DNA of 64,000 nt, taken from Bacteroides zoogleoformans (GTDB lineage: Bacteria; Bacteroidota; Bacteroidia; Bacteroidales; Bacteroidaceae). The stretch lies in the NCBI RefSeq assembly GCF_002998435.1, contig NZ_CP027231.1, positions 3,141,001 to 3,205,000 of the forward strand. Reading direction: 5' to 3'. Each line of letters starts with the position of its first letter. The first letter of the stretch is position 1. Shown here in pieces: positions 34,486 through 44,069 of this stretch. The notes beneath the pieces are model-generated. The model was not told the origin of the DNA, did no database searches, and worked only from the letters and a program-made list of their open reading frames with translations. The translations under genes and the position numbers were made by a program.

Positions 34486-35673
34486 TTATTTCAATACTCC
34501 CAGCTCCTTGCCCACCTTAATGAATGCGGCGATACATTTATCAAGATGGTCTTTCTCGTGCCCGGCTGAAATCTGTACGCGGATGCGTGCTTGCTCTTTG
34601 GGTACAACGGGATAGTAAAAGCCGGTTACGTAAATGCCTTCTTCCTGCATGCGTGCCGCATAAACCTGTGACAGCTTGGCATCGTATAGCATCACGGCGC
34701 AAATGGCGCTTTGCGTAGGTTTGATGTCGAACCCGGCAGCAGTCATCTTATCGCGGAAATAGTTTACGTTCTTCACCAGCTTGTCATGCAGGGCGTTGCT
34801 CTCTTTCAGCATCTTGAATACTTCAAGGCTGGCGCCGATGATGCCCGGTGCCAACGAATTGGAAAACAGATACGGACGGCTGCGCTGGCGCAATAAGTCG
34901 ATGATTTCTTTGCGCCCGGTGGTGAAACCGCCCAAAGCGCCGCCAAAAGCTTTACCCAACGTCCCGGTATAAATGTCTACGCGCCCGTACGTATCGTATT
35001 GTTCGCTTACACCGTGTCCCGTAGGTCCTACTACCCCGGCAGAATGCGACTCGTCTACCATGACCAGCGCATCGTATTTTTCGGCAAGGCCGCATATCTT
35101 GTCTATGGGCGCCACGTTTCCGTCCATGGAGAATACACCATCGGTGACGATGATGCGGAAGCGTTGAGCTTGGGCTTCTTGCAGGCATTTCTCAAGTTCC
35201 GTCATGTCGGCGTTGGCATAGCGGTAGCGTTTCGCTTTGCAAAGGCGTACGCCATCAATGATAGAGGCGTGGTTCAGCGAATCGGAGATGATGGCATCTT
35301 CTTCACTGAAAAGGGGTTCGAACACACCGCCATTGGCATCGAAGCAGGCGGCATATAGAATGGTATCCTCCGTCCGGAAGTAATCGGAGATGGCAGCTTC
35401 CAATTCCTTGTGAATGTCTTGTGTCCCGCAAATGAAGCGTACGGACGACATGCCGTATCCGCGTTGCTCCATCATTCTTCGGGAAGCGGCAATCAGACGC
35501 GGATGGTTGGATAACCCCAGATAATTGTTGGCGCAGAAGTTCAGAACCTCTTTGCCTTTCACTGTGATGGCTGCTTGTTGTGCACTCTCAATCAGTCGCT
35601 CCTCTTTATAGAGACCGGCCTCTCTGATTTCAGCAATTGTTTTGCCGAGATAATCTTTCATTTTACCATACAT
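34486..35673 (-). CDS. kbl: Glycine C-acetyltransferase (2-amino-3-ketobutyrate CoA ligase)
   Basis: 395 residues, alpha-oxoamine synthase family. Motifs are NFCANNYLGLSNHP, SVRFICGTQDIHKELE, SDSLNHASIIDGVRL, MVDESHSAGVVGPTGHG and the PLP lysine in TGTLGKAFGGALGGF. It splits 2-amino-3-ketobutyrate with CoA into glycine and acetyl-CoA, the second step of threonine breakdown. The first-step dehydrogenase is encoded divergently 156 bases away, which fixes the assignment over the related serine palmitoyltransferases and 8-amino-7-oxononanoate synthases. Confidence 0.93.
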   Translation of the reverse strand: MYGKMKDYLGKTIAEIREAGLYKEERLIESAQQAAITVKGKEVLNFCANNYLGLSNHPRLIAASRRMMEQRGYGMSSVRFICGTQDIHKELEAAISDYFRTEDTILYAACFDANGGVFEPLFSEEDAIISDSLNHASIIDGVRLCKAKRYRYANADMTELEKCLQEAQAQRFRIIVTDGVFSMDGNVAPIDKICGLAEKYDALVMVDESHSAGVVGPTGHGVSEQYDTYGRVDIYTGTLGKAFGGALGGFTTGRKEIIDLLRQRSRPYLFSNSLAPGIIGASLEVFKMLKESNALHDKLVKNVNYFRDKMTAAGFDIKPTQSAICAVMLYDAKLSQVYAARMQEEGIYVTGFYYPVVPKEQARIRVQISAGHEKDHLDKCIAAFIKVGKELGVLK

Positions 35674-35829
35674 GGCATTTTGTTTTTTTAGGGTAATACG
35701 TCAATGTTACATTTCTCGCAAAGGACATCATTTTTCTTGGAATAAACAATAGCATAATGATAGAAAAATGAAAAAAAAGTATGTATATTTGCGGCTCTAT
35801 AATTAACTAATACCTTATTTATAAGTCGT

Positions 35830-36786
35830 ATGAAAAATATTTTGGTAATTGGAGCAACCGGGCAAATTGGCTCGGAACTTACATTGGAGTTGCGCAAACG
35901 TTATGGCGACGACCATGTTGTGGCCGGATATATTCCGAGTGCCATGCCCAAGGGGGAATTAAAGGCATCCGGCCCTTCGGCCATTGCAGATGTGACAGAC
36001 CGTCAGTCCATCGAAGTGGTGGCACGTCAGTTCAAGATAGATACGATATACAACCTGGCGGCCTTGCTTTCGGTTGTGGCGGAAAGTCGTCCGGCCATGG
36101 CTTGGAAGATTGGCATAGACGGTTTGTGGAATGTGCTTGAAGTGGCGCGCGAATATAATTGTGCGGTCTTTACTCCGAGTTCTATAGGGTCGTTCGGCGA
36201 AGCCACGCCTCACGTACAGACGCCGCAAGATACCATTCAGCGCCCCCGTACGATGTATGGCGTAACCAAAGTGACGACGGAGCTGCTGAGCGATTATTAT
36301 TATACGAAATACGGAGTAGATACCCGTTCGGTACGTTTCCCTGGAATCATCTCCAATGTAACTCCTCCGGGTGGAGGTACCACGGACTATGCTGTAGATA
36401 TTTTCTACTCGGCCGTGAAGGACGAAAAGTTTGTCTGTCCCGTGAAGCAGGGCACCTATATGGATATGATGTACATGCCCGATGCTTTGAATGCAGCCAT
36501 ATCGCTGATGGAGGCGGCTCCGGCAAGGTTGAAGCATCGCAATGCATTCAATATCGCTTCCATGAGTTTTGACCCGGAAGAAATCTATAATGCCATTAAG
36601 AAGCATATGCCCGATTTCGAAATGACATACGATATAGACCCTCTGAAACAAGCTATTGCTGACAGCTGGCCCGACTCCTTGGATGATTCTTGCGCCCGTG
36701 AAGAATGGGACTGGATGCCGCAATACGATTTGGAATCCATGACCGTGGACATGCTGGAGAAACTGAAAGCAAAATTAAATAAGTGA
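35830..36786 (+). CDS. L-threonine 3-dehydrogenase, short-chain (epimerase-like) type
   Basis: 318 residues. The NAD-binding motif is GATGQIGSELTLEL at residues 8-21 and the catalytic Tyr-x-x-x-Lys is in TMYGVTKVTTELL. PSSIGSFGEATP gives the Ser/Thr partner. GGGTTDYAVDIFYSA is typical of the mammalian and bacteroidete type of threonine dehydrogenase, which is unrelated to the zinc-dependent E. coli Tdh. It oxidises threonine to 2-amino-3-ketobutyrate for Kbl. A -7 element TATATTTG lies upstream at about 35784-35791. The stop is 20 bases before the DUF4348 gene. Confidence 0.88.
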   Translation: MKNILVIGATGQIGSELTLELRKRYGDDHVVAGYIPSAMPKGELKASGPSAIADVTDRQSIEVVARQFKIDTIYNLAALLSVVAESRPAMAWKIGIDGLWNVLEVAREYNCAVFTPSSIGSFGEATPHVQTPQDTIQRPRTMYGVTKVTTELLSDYYYTKYGVDTRSVRFPGIISNVTPPGGGTTDYAVDIFYSAVKDEKFVCPVKQGTYMDMMYMPDALNAAISLMEAAPARLKHRNAFNIASMSFDPEEIYNAIKKHMPDFEMTYDIDPLKQAIADSWPDSLDDSCAREEWDWMPQYDLESMTVDMLEKLKAKLNK

Positions 36787-36806
36787 CCATAGACGGTCTG
36801 CGGAAA

Positions 36807-37655
36807 ATGAGAAAAATAGTATCGGGATTTTTCTTATTTGCTTTTTTAATTTCATGTGGAAATAAAAAAGCGAAGATAGATCCCTTTGTTACACTGACGG
36901 GCATGATGGATTCTGTCGCCCACAAGGCCGACACACTGCAAGAAGCGGAAGTGAAGGATATACCGAAACCGATGGAAGCAGACGAACTGTTTGATGATTT
37001 TATCTTCAATTATGCCTCAGACGATGCATTGCAAAGGCAAAGGACGGTGTTTCCTTTGCCTTATTACAATCGGAATACTCCGACAAAAATAGAGGAGCGC
37101 TTCTGGAAGCATGATTATCTCTTCACGAAACAAAGCTATTACACATTGCTTTTTGATGAAGAAGATGATTTGGAACTTGTAGGAGATACTGCCTTGAAAT
37201 CGGTGCAAGTGGAATGGATTTATCTGAAAACCCACATGGTGAAGAGATACTATTTTGAACGAAAGAAAGGAATGTGGATGCTCGAAGCCATTAACCTGCG
37301 TGAGATAGAAGAGGGGGAAAATGAAAATTTTGTGGATTTTTATACTCGTTTTGTGACGGACAGTGTATATCAAAGCAAGCACATCAGCCATCCGCTGCAA
37401 TTTGTCACTATCGATCCGGATGATGAATTTTCCATTTTGGAAACCACCTTGGATATGAACCAATGGTATGCGTTTCGCCCGACAATGCCTGCCGATAGAT
37501 TGTCCAATATCAACTATGGACAGAAAAACGAAGATTTGTCCAATACTAAAATATTGAAAGTAAATGGCATAGGTAACGGATATTCCAATATTTTCTATTT
37601 CCGAAAACAAGATGGGGAGTGGAAGTTATACAAATACGAAGATACGAGTATTTAG
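36807..37655 (+). CDS. DUF4348 family lipoprotein
   Basis: 282 residues from the ATG at 36807 ([17 protein letters not shown]). An upstream in-frame GTG at 36783 overlaps the preceding gene and spoils the signal, so it was not used. The lipobox LISC puts the acylated cysteine at residue 17. The mature part is acidic, with [21 protein letters not shown] and [13 protein letters not shown] stretches followed by aromatic-rich beta strands ([19 protein letters not shown]) and a C-terminal [16 protein letters not shown]. Family function unknown. Close spacing to both neighbours suggests an operon with threonine dehydrogenase and murB. Confidence 0.75.
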   Translation: MRKIVSGFFLFAFLISCGNKKAKIDPFVTLTGMMDSVAHKADTLQEAEVKDIPKPMEADELFDDFIFNYASDDALQRQRTVFPLPYYNRNTPTKIEERFWKHDYLFTKQSYYTLLFDEEDDLELVGDTALKSVQVEWIYLKTHMVKRYYFERKKGMWMLEAINLREIEEGENENFVDFYTRFVTDSVYQSKHISHPLQFVTIDPDDEFSILETTLDMNQWYAFRPTMPADRLSNINYGQKNEDLSNTKILKVNGIGNGYSNIFYFRKQDGEWKLYKYEDTSI

Positions 37656-37674
37656 ATGGTTTGAAAGAGACGGG

Positions 37675-38676
37675 ATGGAGCTTTGTTTGTGTAAAATACC
37701 TAACACTTTCGGTATTGAGGTAACTGCTGACAGATTCTTGGAATATGATTCGGAAGAAGAACTCAAGGAATTGATTGCGGCGGGACGCATAGCCGTGCCT
37801 TATTTGCATGTCGGTAGTGGTAGTAATCTGCTTTTTATCACGGACTACAAAGGCACGGTGCTGCATTCGCGTATTCATTCTATAGAAATGACGGCAGAAG
37901 ATAAGGAGAATGTGTGGGTACGTGTTGGTGCCGGTGTGGTATGGGATGATTTTGTGGCTTATTGTGTAGACCGGCGTTGGTATGGCGCGGAGAATCTTTC
38001 GCTGATACCCGGTGAAGTGGGAGCAAGCGCTGTGCAGAATATAGGTGCTTATGGAGTGGAGGTTAAAGACCTGATAACTTCGGTGGAGACCATAAATCTT
38101 GAAGGAGAAAAGCGTATATACTGTGTAGATGAGTGTGGATATGCCTATCGGAAAAGCGTCTTTAAGCAGCCGGAGACGAAGAGCTTGTTTGTGACTTATG
38201 TTAATTTCCGGTTGAGTAAGAAAGAACACTATACTTTAGATTACGGCACAATCCGACAAGAATTGGCAAGATATCCACAGGCAGACTTGCATACATTGCG
38301 TCGCGTGATTATTGAAATTCGCCAAAGTAAGTTGCCCGACCCTGAGAAATTGGGAAATGCAGGAAGCTTTTTCATGAACCCTGTCGTGCCGCGCATGCAG
38401 TTTGAAGCATTGCAGCGCATGTTTCCTACAATGCCGTACTATGACGTCGATGCCCGGCATGTGAAGATTCCGGCAGGCTGGATGATAGAACAATGCGGCT
38501 GGAAAGGGAAAGCCTTGGGGCCAGCGGCCGTGCACGAAAAACAAGCATTGGTCTTGGTGAATCTGGGTGGTGCAAAGGGAGCGGATATTGTAGCTCTTTC
38601 GGACGCAGTGAGAGCCTCTGTGCGCAAAAAATTCGGTATGGATATTTATCCGGAAGTAAATTTTATAGGTAACTGA
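37675..38676 (+). CDS. murB: UDP-N-acetylenolpyruvoylglucosamine reductase
   Basis: 333 residues from the ATG at 37675 ([19 protein letters not shown]). A longer frame from 37612 would overlap the DUF4348 gene, so the later start is preferred. It reduces UDP-GlcNAc-enolpyruvate to UDP-MurNAc with FAD and NADPH. Motifs are [11 protein letters not shown] and the FAD-binding [22 protein letters not shown]. The catalytic serine is in [13 protein letters not shown] and the proton-donating glutamate probably in YPEVNFIG at the C-terminus. Its position next to a metallo-hydrolase gene (16 bases) is a packing feature, not a functional clue. Confidence 0.94.
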   Translation: MELCLCKIPNTFGIEVTADRFLEYDSEEELKELIAAGRIAVPYLHVGSGSNLLFITDYKGTVLHSRIHSIEMTAEDKENVWVRVGAGVVWDDFVAYCVDRRWYGAENLSLIPGEVGASAVQNIGAYGVEVKDLITSVETINLEGEKRIYCVDECGYAYRKSVFKQPETKSLFVTYVNFRLSKKEHYTLDYGTIRQELARYPQADLHTLRRVIIEIRQSKLPDPEKLGNAGSFFMNPVVPRMQFEALQRMFPTMPYYDVDARHVKIPAGWMIEQCGWKGKALGPAAVHEKQALVLVNLGGAKGADIVALSDAVRASVRKKFGMDIYPEVNFIGN

Positions 38677-38692
38677 TGGTTGGTTGTAGGCT

Positions 38693-39460
38693 ATGGGAAG
38701 AATCAGAATATTAGGAAGCGGCACATCGACTGGGGTGCCGGAGATAGGTTGTACTTGTCCGGTTTGTACTTCTGCTGATGCACGGGATAGTCGCTTGCGT
38801 ACGTCCTCATTGGTACATACGGAAGATGCAGTGATACTGATAGATTGCGGTCCGGATTTCAGGCAGCAGATGTTGAAGGTGTCTTCTTTTGAGAAAATAG
38901 ATGGAGTGTTGATTACTCATGAGCATTATGACCATGTGGGCGGATTGGACGATTTGCGTCCGTTTTGCCGTTTTGCCGATATCCCTATTTTTTCGGATGT
39001 CAATACTGCCGCTCATTTGCGGGCACGTATGCCCTACTGTTTTGTTGACAAAGTCTATCCGGGTGTTCCTCGTATCAATTTGGAGGAGGTGGAAGTCGGT
39101 CGGCCTTTTTATATCAACCGGACAGAGGTGCTACCTTTGCAGGTAATGCACGGTAAACTGCCCATTCTGGGGTATCGCATCGGTGAGAATCTGGGTTATA
39201 TTACAGATATGCTCACAATGCCGGATGAGTCTTTTGAGCGACTGAAAGGCGTTGAGGTGCTTATTATGAATGCCTTGCAGTCGAAATCTCATCCCACGCA
39301 TCAGACCATATCGGAAGCTTTGGTGGCTGCCGAACGCATTGGTGCGAAAGAAACTTATTTTATTCATATGAGTCACCGTGTCGGACTTCATGCCGATATT
39401 GAAAACACGTTGCCGCCTCATGTGCATTTTGCTTATGATGGTCTTGAAATAACTTATTAA
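38693..39460 (+). CDS. MBL-fold metallo-hydrolase, PhnP-like
   Basis: 255 residues. The metal-binding motif H-x-H-x-D-H is THEHYDHVGGLDDLRPF near residue 77. A second set of ligands is in GYITDMLTMP (Asp) and IHMSHRVGLH (His). The N-terminus (RIRILGSGTSTGVPEIGCTCPVC) with two cysteines and a glycine-rich strand is typical of PhnP-type phosphodiesterases. NALQSKSHPTHQTISEAL is the family signature. Expected chemistry is hydrolysis of a cyclic or linear phosphodiester, but the substrate here is unknown. Confidence 0.87.
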   Translation: MGRIRILGSGTSTGVPEIGCTCPVCTSADARDSRLRTSSLVHTEDAVILIDCGPDFRQQMLKVSSFEKIDGVLITHEHYDHVGGLDDLRPFCRFADIPIFSDVNTAAHLRARMPYCFVDKVYPGVPRINLEEVEVGRPFYINRTEVLPLQVMHGKLPILGYRIGENLGYITDMLTMPDESFERLKGVEVLIMNALQSKSHPTHQTISEALVAAERIGAKETYFIHMSHRVGLHADIENTLPPHVHFAYDGLEITY

Positions 39461-39478
39461 ACTTTTTGAAACTTTTGT

Positions 39479-39509
39479 TTTGTTTTATTTGCAGATTTTG
39501 TTATTTTTG
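39479..39509 (+). promoter_or_regulatory. Consensus promoter for the membrane protein at 39532
   Basis: TTTG (39479-39482), 19 bases, then TATTTTTG (39502-39509): an exact match to the Bacteroides primary promoter. Predicted start near 39515, which rules out the upstream start codon at 39466 for this gene. Confidence 0.8.
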
Positions 39510-39531
39510 CAAAAATCAAATAAAACAAGGC

Positions 39532-41166
39532 ATGAAACTCCGACTTCTTATACAGATAGCCGTTATCGTATCCGTAGTGCTACTATGTACGGGTTTTGCC
39601 GTGTATTCATTCTTGCGTTTGCATTCGGTAGAGAATCAGCGTGATTTTGACCTCTACTCATTGGTGCCTCAAGATGCAATTGCCATTTTGGAAACCAATC
39701 ATATGGCTGATTTGATGGAGGATATCAATAGGCTGGATTGCAGTAAAGATAATCATTTTCTATATGTTTCCGATCTTTTCTCCTATCTGAAAGAAAATCT
39801 GCATACTTTACTGCAAGATACTCCTCACGGATTGAGTATGCAGATGAATAAAATGTTGATTAGCTTTCACGAACCGGATACGCCGGAAAATCAGGTGCTA
39901 TATTGCACACTTGATGCGGACGACTACAAACTGGTAGAGGTTTTTGTACAGAAGTATTGTTCCGGTAGTTTTCCCCGAAAAACGTTTGACTATAAAGGCG
40001 AGGAAATCCGCATTTATCCCATGGCGGATGGTCGTTTTCTTGCGATGTATGTTACTGCTGATTTTTTTGTTGTCAGCTTTCAGAAACGGTTGGTGGAACA
40101 GGTGATTGATGCTTATCGCAGTAAGAAGTCTTTAACGAGTCTGGCAGCTTTTCATACCATCCGTACCAATAGGCACAATGATGTTGCTGCTATGGTGTAT
40201 GTGCGTATGAAGGCTGTGGAAATGGGGAAAAAAACGGATGACATTCATTCGTACATGCGTTTGGGAAGTTGGGTGGAATTTGAAGTGAAACTCAATGAAA
40301 ACGCTATCTATTGTTCCGGCATGAGCCATGGGGTAGATTCCACTCATACTTTTATGAATGTTTTGCGTGCTCAGGAGCCTATAGAGGGCTTTTCCGGTGC
40401 TAATCTGCCGATTACCACTTTCTTATATCATCGTTGGGCTATTTCCAATAAGAGTTCTTTCTTTAACTTTGTCACCGGTCAAGCGTATGCTAAAGTGGCT
40501 TATTCCGATGAAGTGAAACAACGGGATGAGGAGTGGACTGTTTTTTTGAATGACTTTGCGGCAGAAAGTTTCTTCTCTTGCCTTTTCCGCTTGAAAGATA
40601 CGATGAATGTTGCTCCTTGTGCCGTGGCTTGTATTCCCGTTAAGGATGAACAGTTGGCAGAACGTCGTTTGCAATCTTTGCTTTATACCACTCCGCAGGA
40701 TAAAGAGTCCTCCTCGGCATTCAAGTCATTTGACTATACGTTATATCCTAAGGCTATAAAATATAAAAAGTATGCCTTGCCGCGGAATTCTTTGTTGGCG
40801 CAAATGACGGGAATTGCCAAGTCGGATTCTCATACATATGCTTGTTTTTATCGGAGCTGCTTGTTGCTGGCTCCGGATGTGCTTAGCCTTTCTGCTTATA
40901 TAGATGGGATAGAAAATGGCGAAGTGTTGGATGGGACATCGGTCTATGAAGAAAGTATAGGCAGTCTGTCGCCGGTTTATAATTTTGTGATGATGGCGGA
41001 CATGGAGAAAATTTTGCAACAGCCGGAAGTTTATGTACGCCTGATGCCGAATTTCTTCTTTCGGCAAGCAGATTTCTTCCGACATTTTATGCTTGTCGTG
41101 CAGTTCACTTGTGTGGATAAGGTTGTTTATCCCAACATTGTACTGCTCTATAAAGGAGGGCGATAG
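39532..41166 (+). CDS. Membrane-anchored protein of unknown function, DUF3352-like
   Basis: 544 residues from the ATG at 39532; an in-frame codon at 39466 is upstream of the promoter. One N-terminal transmembrane helix (LLIQIAVIVSVVLLCTGFAVYSFL) is followed by a large, probably periplasmic domain. It starts LYSLVPQDAIAILETNHMADLMEDIN, a pattern seen in DUF3352 proteins. The rest is alternating strands and helices with no catalytic motif that I recognise. It is transcribed alone and ends at a bidirectional hairpin shared with the convergent DUF3127 gene. Confidence 0.65.
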   Translation: MKLRLLIQIAVIVSVVLLCTGFAVYSFLRLHSVENQRDFDLYSLVPQDAIAILETNHMADLMEDINRLDCSKDNHFLYVSDLFSYLKENLHTLLQDTPHGLSMQMNKMLISFHEPDTPENQVLYCTLDADDYKLVEVFVQKYCSGSFPRKTFDYKGEEIRIYPMADGRFLAMYVTADFFVVSFQKRLVEQVIDAYRSKKSLTSLAAFHTIRTNRHNDVAAMVYVRMKAVEMGKKTDDIHSYMRLGSWVEFEVKLNENAIYCSGMSHGVDSTHTFMNVLRAQEPIEGFSGANLPITTFLYHRWAISNKSSFFNFVTGQAYAKVAYSDEVKQRDEEWTVFLNDFAAESFFSCLFRLKDTMNVAPCAVACIPVKDEQLAERRLQSLLYTTPQDKESSSAFKSFDYTLYPKAIKYKKYALPRNSLLAQMTGIAKSDSHTYACFYRSCLLLAPDVLSLSAYIDGIENGEVLDGTSVYEESIGSLSPVYNFVMMADMEKILQQPEVYVRLMPNFFFRQADFFRHFMLVVQFTCVDKVVYPNIVLLYKGGR

Positions 41167-41195
41167 ATTTTTGCTTTTGACCTTTTCAAATGTTG

Positions 41196-41231
41196 ATGAC
41201 GCAGATTTTCTTCATTAAAAATCTGCGTCAT
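41196..41231. terminator. Bidirectional terminator hairpin
   Basis: ATGACGCAGATTTT (41196-41209) and AAAATCTGCGTCAT (41218-41231) form a perfect 14-base stem with an 8-base loop. It lies between the convergent genes ending at 41166 and 41284. Confidence 0.85.
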
Positions 41232-41283
41232 TGTCTTAGAAAAACCTCTTTTGAAAAACATAGGAAAGAGATTTGGAAACCGT

Positions 41284-41670
41284 TTAAAAAGGTAAATCTT
41301 CTTTGGCGCCTCCTGCCAGAAATTCAGGTGCTTCGGTAGGTGCCGGTGCTGCGACAGGCGGTGGAGGTAGGGGAGCGTTTGGCTCGGGTGTAGCGTTGTT
41401 TATGCGTTCCACTTTCCATGCCCGGATGCTGTTGAACCAGCGATCTTGCCATTGGCGTGCGTCTATGTCGAAAGATACGGTCAGCTCTTCTCCCATTTGT
41501 ATATTGAACTGCTCAATCTTTTCGGCGCCAAAAACCTCAAAACACAATTTGCGTGGATATTGGCTGTGGTCTTCAACCACATATTCCTGTACTTTCCATT
41601 CATTGCCGGTTGATTTGGCAACTCCAACTTTGGGCTGGAGTATAGCGATGACTTTTCCTGTAAATTCCAT
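41284..41670 (-). CDS. DUF3127 family protein, predicted OB-fold ssDNA-binding-like
   Basis: 128 residues. The N-terminal 85 residues match DUF3127: MEFTGKVIAILQPKVGVAKSTGNEWKVQEYVVED, LCFEVFGAEKIEQFNIQMGEELTVSFDIDARQW and WFNSIRAWKVERI. The strand pattern is that of an OB fold and resembles SSB. The tail is proline and alanine rich and ends in KEDLPF, like the DDD/E-L-P-F acidic tip through which SSB binds partner proteins. A role in single-stranded DNA binding is therefore plausible but unproven. It is divergent from dnaN with 163 bases between. Confidence 0.82.
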   Translation of the reverse strand: MEFTGKVIAILQPKVGVAKSTGNEWKVQEYVVEDHSQYPRKLCFEVFGAEKIEQFNIQMGEELTVSFDIDARQWQDRWFNSIRAWKVERINNATPEPNAPLPPPPVAAPAPTEAPEFLAGGAKEDLPF

Positions 41671-41753
41671 TGTTTTCTTGTTTAATGATGCGGCGAAGTT
41701 ACAATTTTTTAGGAATACTAAAAGAATAATCAGCTGTTTTTTCTTGCTAATTT

Positions 41754-41784
41754 TTTGTCGTAGGGAATTCTTTTTTTAACTTTG
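41754..41784 (+). promoter_or_regulatory. Consensus promoter of dnaN
   Basis: TTTG (41754-41757), 19 bases, TAACTTTG (41777-41784). Predicted start near 41791, 43 bases before the dnaN ATG. Confidence 0.8.
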
Positions 41785-41833
41785 TCCGTCAGTTATATAG
41801 ATAGCAAAATAAAAACTTAAATATACGGAATAT

Positions 41834-42958
41834 ATGAAATTTATCGTTTCAAGTACTGCGCTTTCCAGTCATTTACAGGCTGTCAGCCGTGTGATTAATT
41901 CAAAGAATGCACTGCCCATTTTGGATTGTTTCCTCTTTGAACTGCAAGACGGAACTTTGTCTGTGACAGTTTCTGATAGTGAAACAACAATGGTTACTAC
42001 AGTCGAGGTGAACGAAAGTGATATGGATGGGCGTTTTGCCGTTGCGGCAAAAACATTGTTGGATGCTTTGAAGGAAATCCCTGAGCAACCATTGACTTTT
42101 GAGGTCAATATGGCCTCTCTTGAAATTACGGTACAGTATCAGAACGGTAAATATAGTTTGATGGGACAGAATGCCGATGAGTTTCCACAATCGGCCATGT
42201 TGGGCGACAATGCCGTGCATGTAGAGGTGGATGCACAAGTATTGTTGAACAGTATTAATCGGGCTGTATTTGCTACAGCGGATGATGAACTTCGTCCGGT
42301 GATGAACGGTATCTATTTTGATATTACGACGGAGAATATCACGATAGTGGCATCGGATGGTCATAAACTGGTACGCTGCAAGACATTGGCCGCCAAAGGC
42401 AACGAACGTGCAGCCTTTATCCTTCCTAAGAAGCCGGCTTCACTGATGAAAAATCTGCTGCCGAGGGAACAGGGCATGGTTACTATTGAATTCGACGAAC
42501 GTAATGCCGTATTTACTTTGGAAAACTACCGTATGGTGTGCCGGTTGATTGAAGGACGTTATCCCAACTACAATTCTGTAATTCCGCAAAGCAATCCCTA
42601 TAAAGTGACGGTAGATCGCCAGCAGTTGATTGGAGCATTACGTCGTGTTTCCATTTTCTCATCGCAGGCAAGCAGTCTTATCAAGCTACGCATGCAGCAG
42701 AATTTAATCGTAATATCAGCTCAGGATATAGATTTCTCTACCTCAGCAGAAGAAACATTGACTTGTCAGTATGTGGGCAATCCGATGAACATAGGCTTTA
42801 AATCAACTTTCTTGATTGATATTTTGAGCAATATCTCTGCGGAAGAAGTTATTATTGAATTGGCCGACCCGTCGCGTGCGGGTGTCATCATTCCGGTAGA
42901 ACAAGAAGAGAATGAAGATTTACTGATGCTGTTGATGCCGATGATGTTGAATGATTAA
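41834..42958 (+). CDS. dnaN: DNA polymerase III subunit beta (sliding clamp)
   Basis: 374 residues, the normal clamp length. Three homologous domains are seen. Markers are MKFIVSSTALSSHLQAVSRVI at the start, GRFAVAAKTLLDALKEIPEQ, RPVMNGIYFDIT, ASDGHKLVRCKT, VCRLIEGRYPNYNSVIP and the C-terminal LMLLMPMMLND that lines the partner-binding cleft. It encircles DNA and tethers polymerase III and repair enzymes. It is not next to dnaA here. A DnaQ-type exonuclease follows after 109 bases. Confidence 0.97.
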   Translation: MKFIVSSTALSSHLQAVSRVINSKNALPILDCFLFELQDGTLSVTVSDSETTMVTTVEVNESDMDGRFAVAAKTLLDALKEIPEQPLTFEVNMASLEITVQYQNGKYSLMGQNADEFPQSAMLGDNAVHVEVDAQVLLNSINRAVFATADDELRPVMNGIYFDITTENITIVASDGHKLVRCKTLAAKGNERAAFILPKKPASLMKNLLPREQGMVTIEFDERNAVFTLENYRMVCRLIEGRYPNYNSVIPQSNPYKVTVDRQQLIGALRRVSIFSSQASSLIKLRMQQNLIVISAQDIDFSTSAEETLTCQYVGNPMNIGFKSTFLIDILSNISAEEVIIELADPSRAGVIIPVEQEENEDLLMLLMPMMLND

Positions 42959-43067
42959 AAGAATAAATGTGATTTATTTTATCGTAAGAGGACACGAGAG
43001 TACAGGACTTGTTGAGAGACTGTGCCCTTGTGTCCTTTGTGGTGAAAGATAGTAAATATAGAAAACA

Positions 43068-43838
43068 ATGAAATTAAATCTGAAAAACCCGATTGTTTTT
43101 TTCGATTTGGAAACCACAGGTACAAACATTAACTCAGATCGGATTGTCGAAATTTGTTATCTTAAAGTTTATCCTAATGGAAATGAAGCGTCCAAAACCA
43201 TGCGCATCAATCCCGGAATGCATATTCCGGAAGAGGCTTCTGCCATTCATGGAATTTACGATCGGGATGTGGCCGATTGTCCTTCTTTTAAAGCAGTGGC
43301 ACGTAGCATAGCCAATGATATAGAAGGATGTGATTTGGCGGGTTTCAACTCCAATCGTTTTGATATCCCGGTCTTGGCGGAGGAATTCCTTCGGGCCGGT
43401 GTGGATATTGATATGAGCCGTCGTAAGTTTGTGGATGTACAAGTTATTTTCCATAAGATGGAACAGCGTACACTGTCTGCTGCCTATCAATTCTATTGTG
43501 GCAAAAAATTGGAAGATGCACACACGGCAGAGGCAGATACTCGTGCTACTTACGAGGTGCTGATGTCGCAACTGGATCGTTATCCGGAACTGCAAAACGA
43601 TATTGCTTTTCTTTCCGATTACTCCAATTTCAATAAAAATGTGGATTTTGCAGGCCGTATGGTCTATGATGATAAAGGGGTGGAAGTGTTCAACTTCGGT
43701 AAATATAAAGGAATGGCGGTATCCGACGTTTTGAAGCGTGATCCCGGTTATTATAGCTGGATACAGAACAGTGACTTTACTTTGAATACCAAAGCGATGT
43801 TGACCAAAATTCGTTTGCGAGAATTGACTCAGAAATAA
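43068..43838 (+). CDS. DnaQ-like 3'-5' exonuclease
   Basis: 256 residues. The DEDDh catalytic set is IVFFDLETTGTN (Asp, Glu), GFNSNRFDIPVLAEEF (Asp) and DAHTAEADTRATYEV (His, Asp). After the nuclease domain, at about residues 190-245, is a small module (VFNFGKYKGMAVSDVLKRDPGYYSWI) like the C-terminal domain of exodeoxyribonuclease X. It probably proofreads for polymerase III or trims DNA in repair. The immediate neighbours are dnaN and coaBC on the same strand. Confidence 0.9.
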   Translation: MKLNLKNPIVFFDLETTGTNINSDRIVEICYLKVYPNGNEASKTMRINPGMHIPEEASAIHGIYDRDVADCPSFKAVARSIANDIEGCDLAGFNSNRFDIPVLAEEFLRAGVDIDMSRRKFVDVQVIFHKMEQRTLSAAYQFYCGKKLEDAHTAEADTRATYEVLMSQLDRYPELQNDIAFLSDYSNFNKNVDFAGRMVYDDKGVEVFNFGKYKGMAVSDVLKRDPGYYSWIQNSDFTLNTKAMLTKIRLRELTQK

Positions 43839-44069
43839 GAAACCGTTTTGATTTTATTTCAGCTTCCTTCTGAGTTGTTTTCTGTTGTTATGAGGAGCAC
43901 ATAATGGGCTATGTGAAGAAGGAAAACGGACAAAAAGACCGGAAATAAACCCGGAAGATACTGATAAAACTTAAAAAAAGAAAATCAAAACAGTTTCTAA
44001 GAACCTGAAAATTTTAAGGGAAACAAGGATAAAAATCAAAGCGGGCTTTTATGGCTCGAAATATTCTGC

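Noticed and set aside
39466..39531. Start at 39466 for the membrane protein
   Set aside because: It lies upstream of or within the exact consensus promoter at 39479-39509, so it would not be in the mRNA. The added residues also disrupt the N-terminal membrane anchor.
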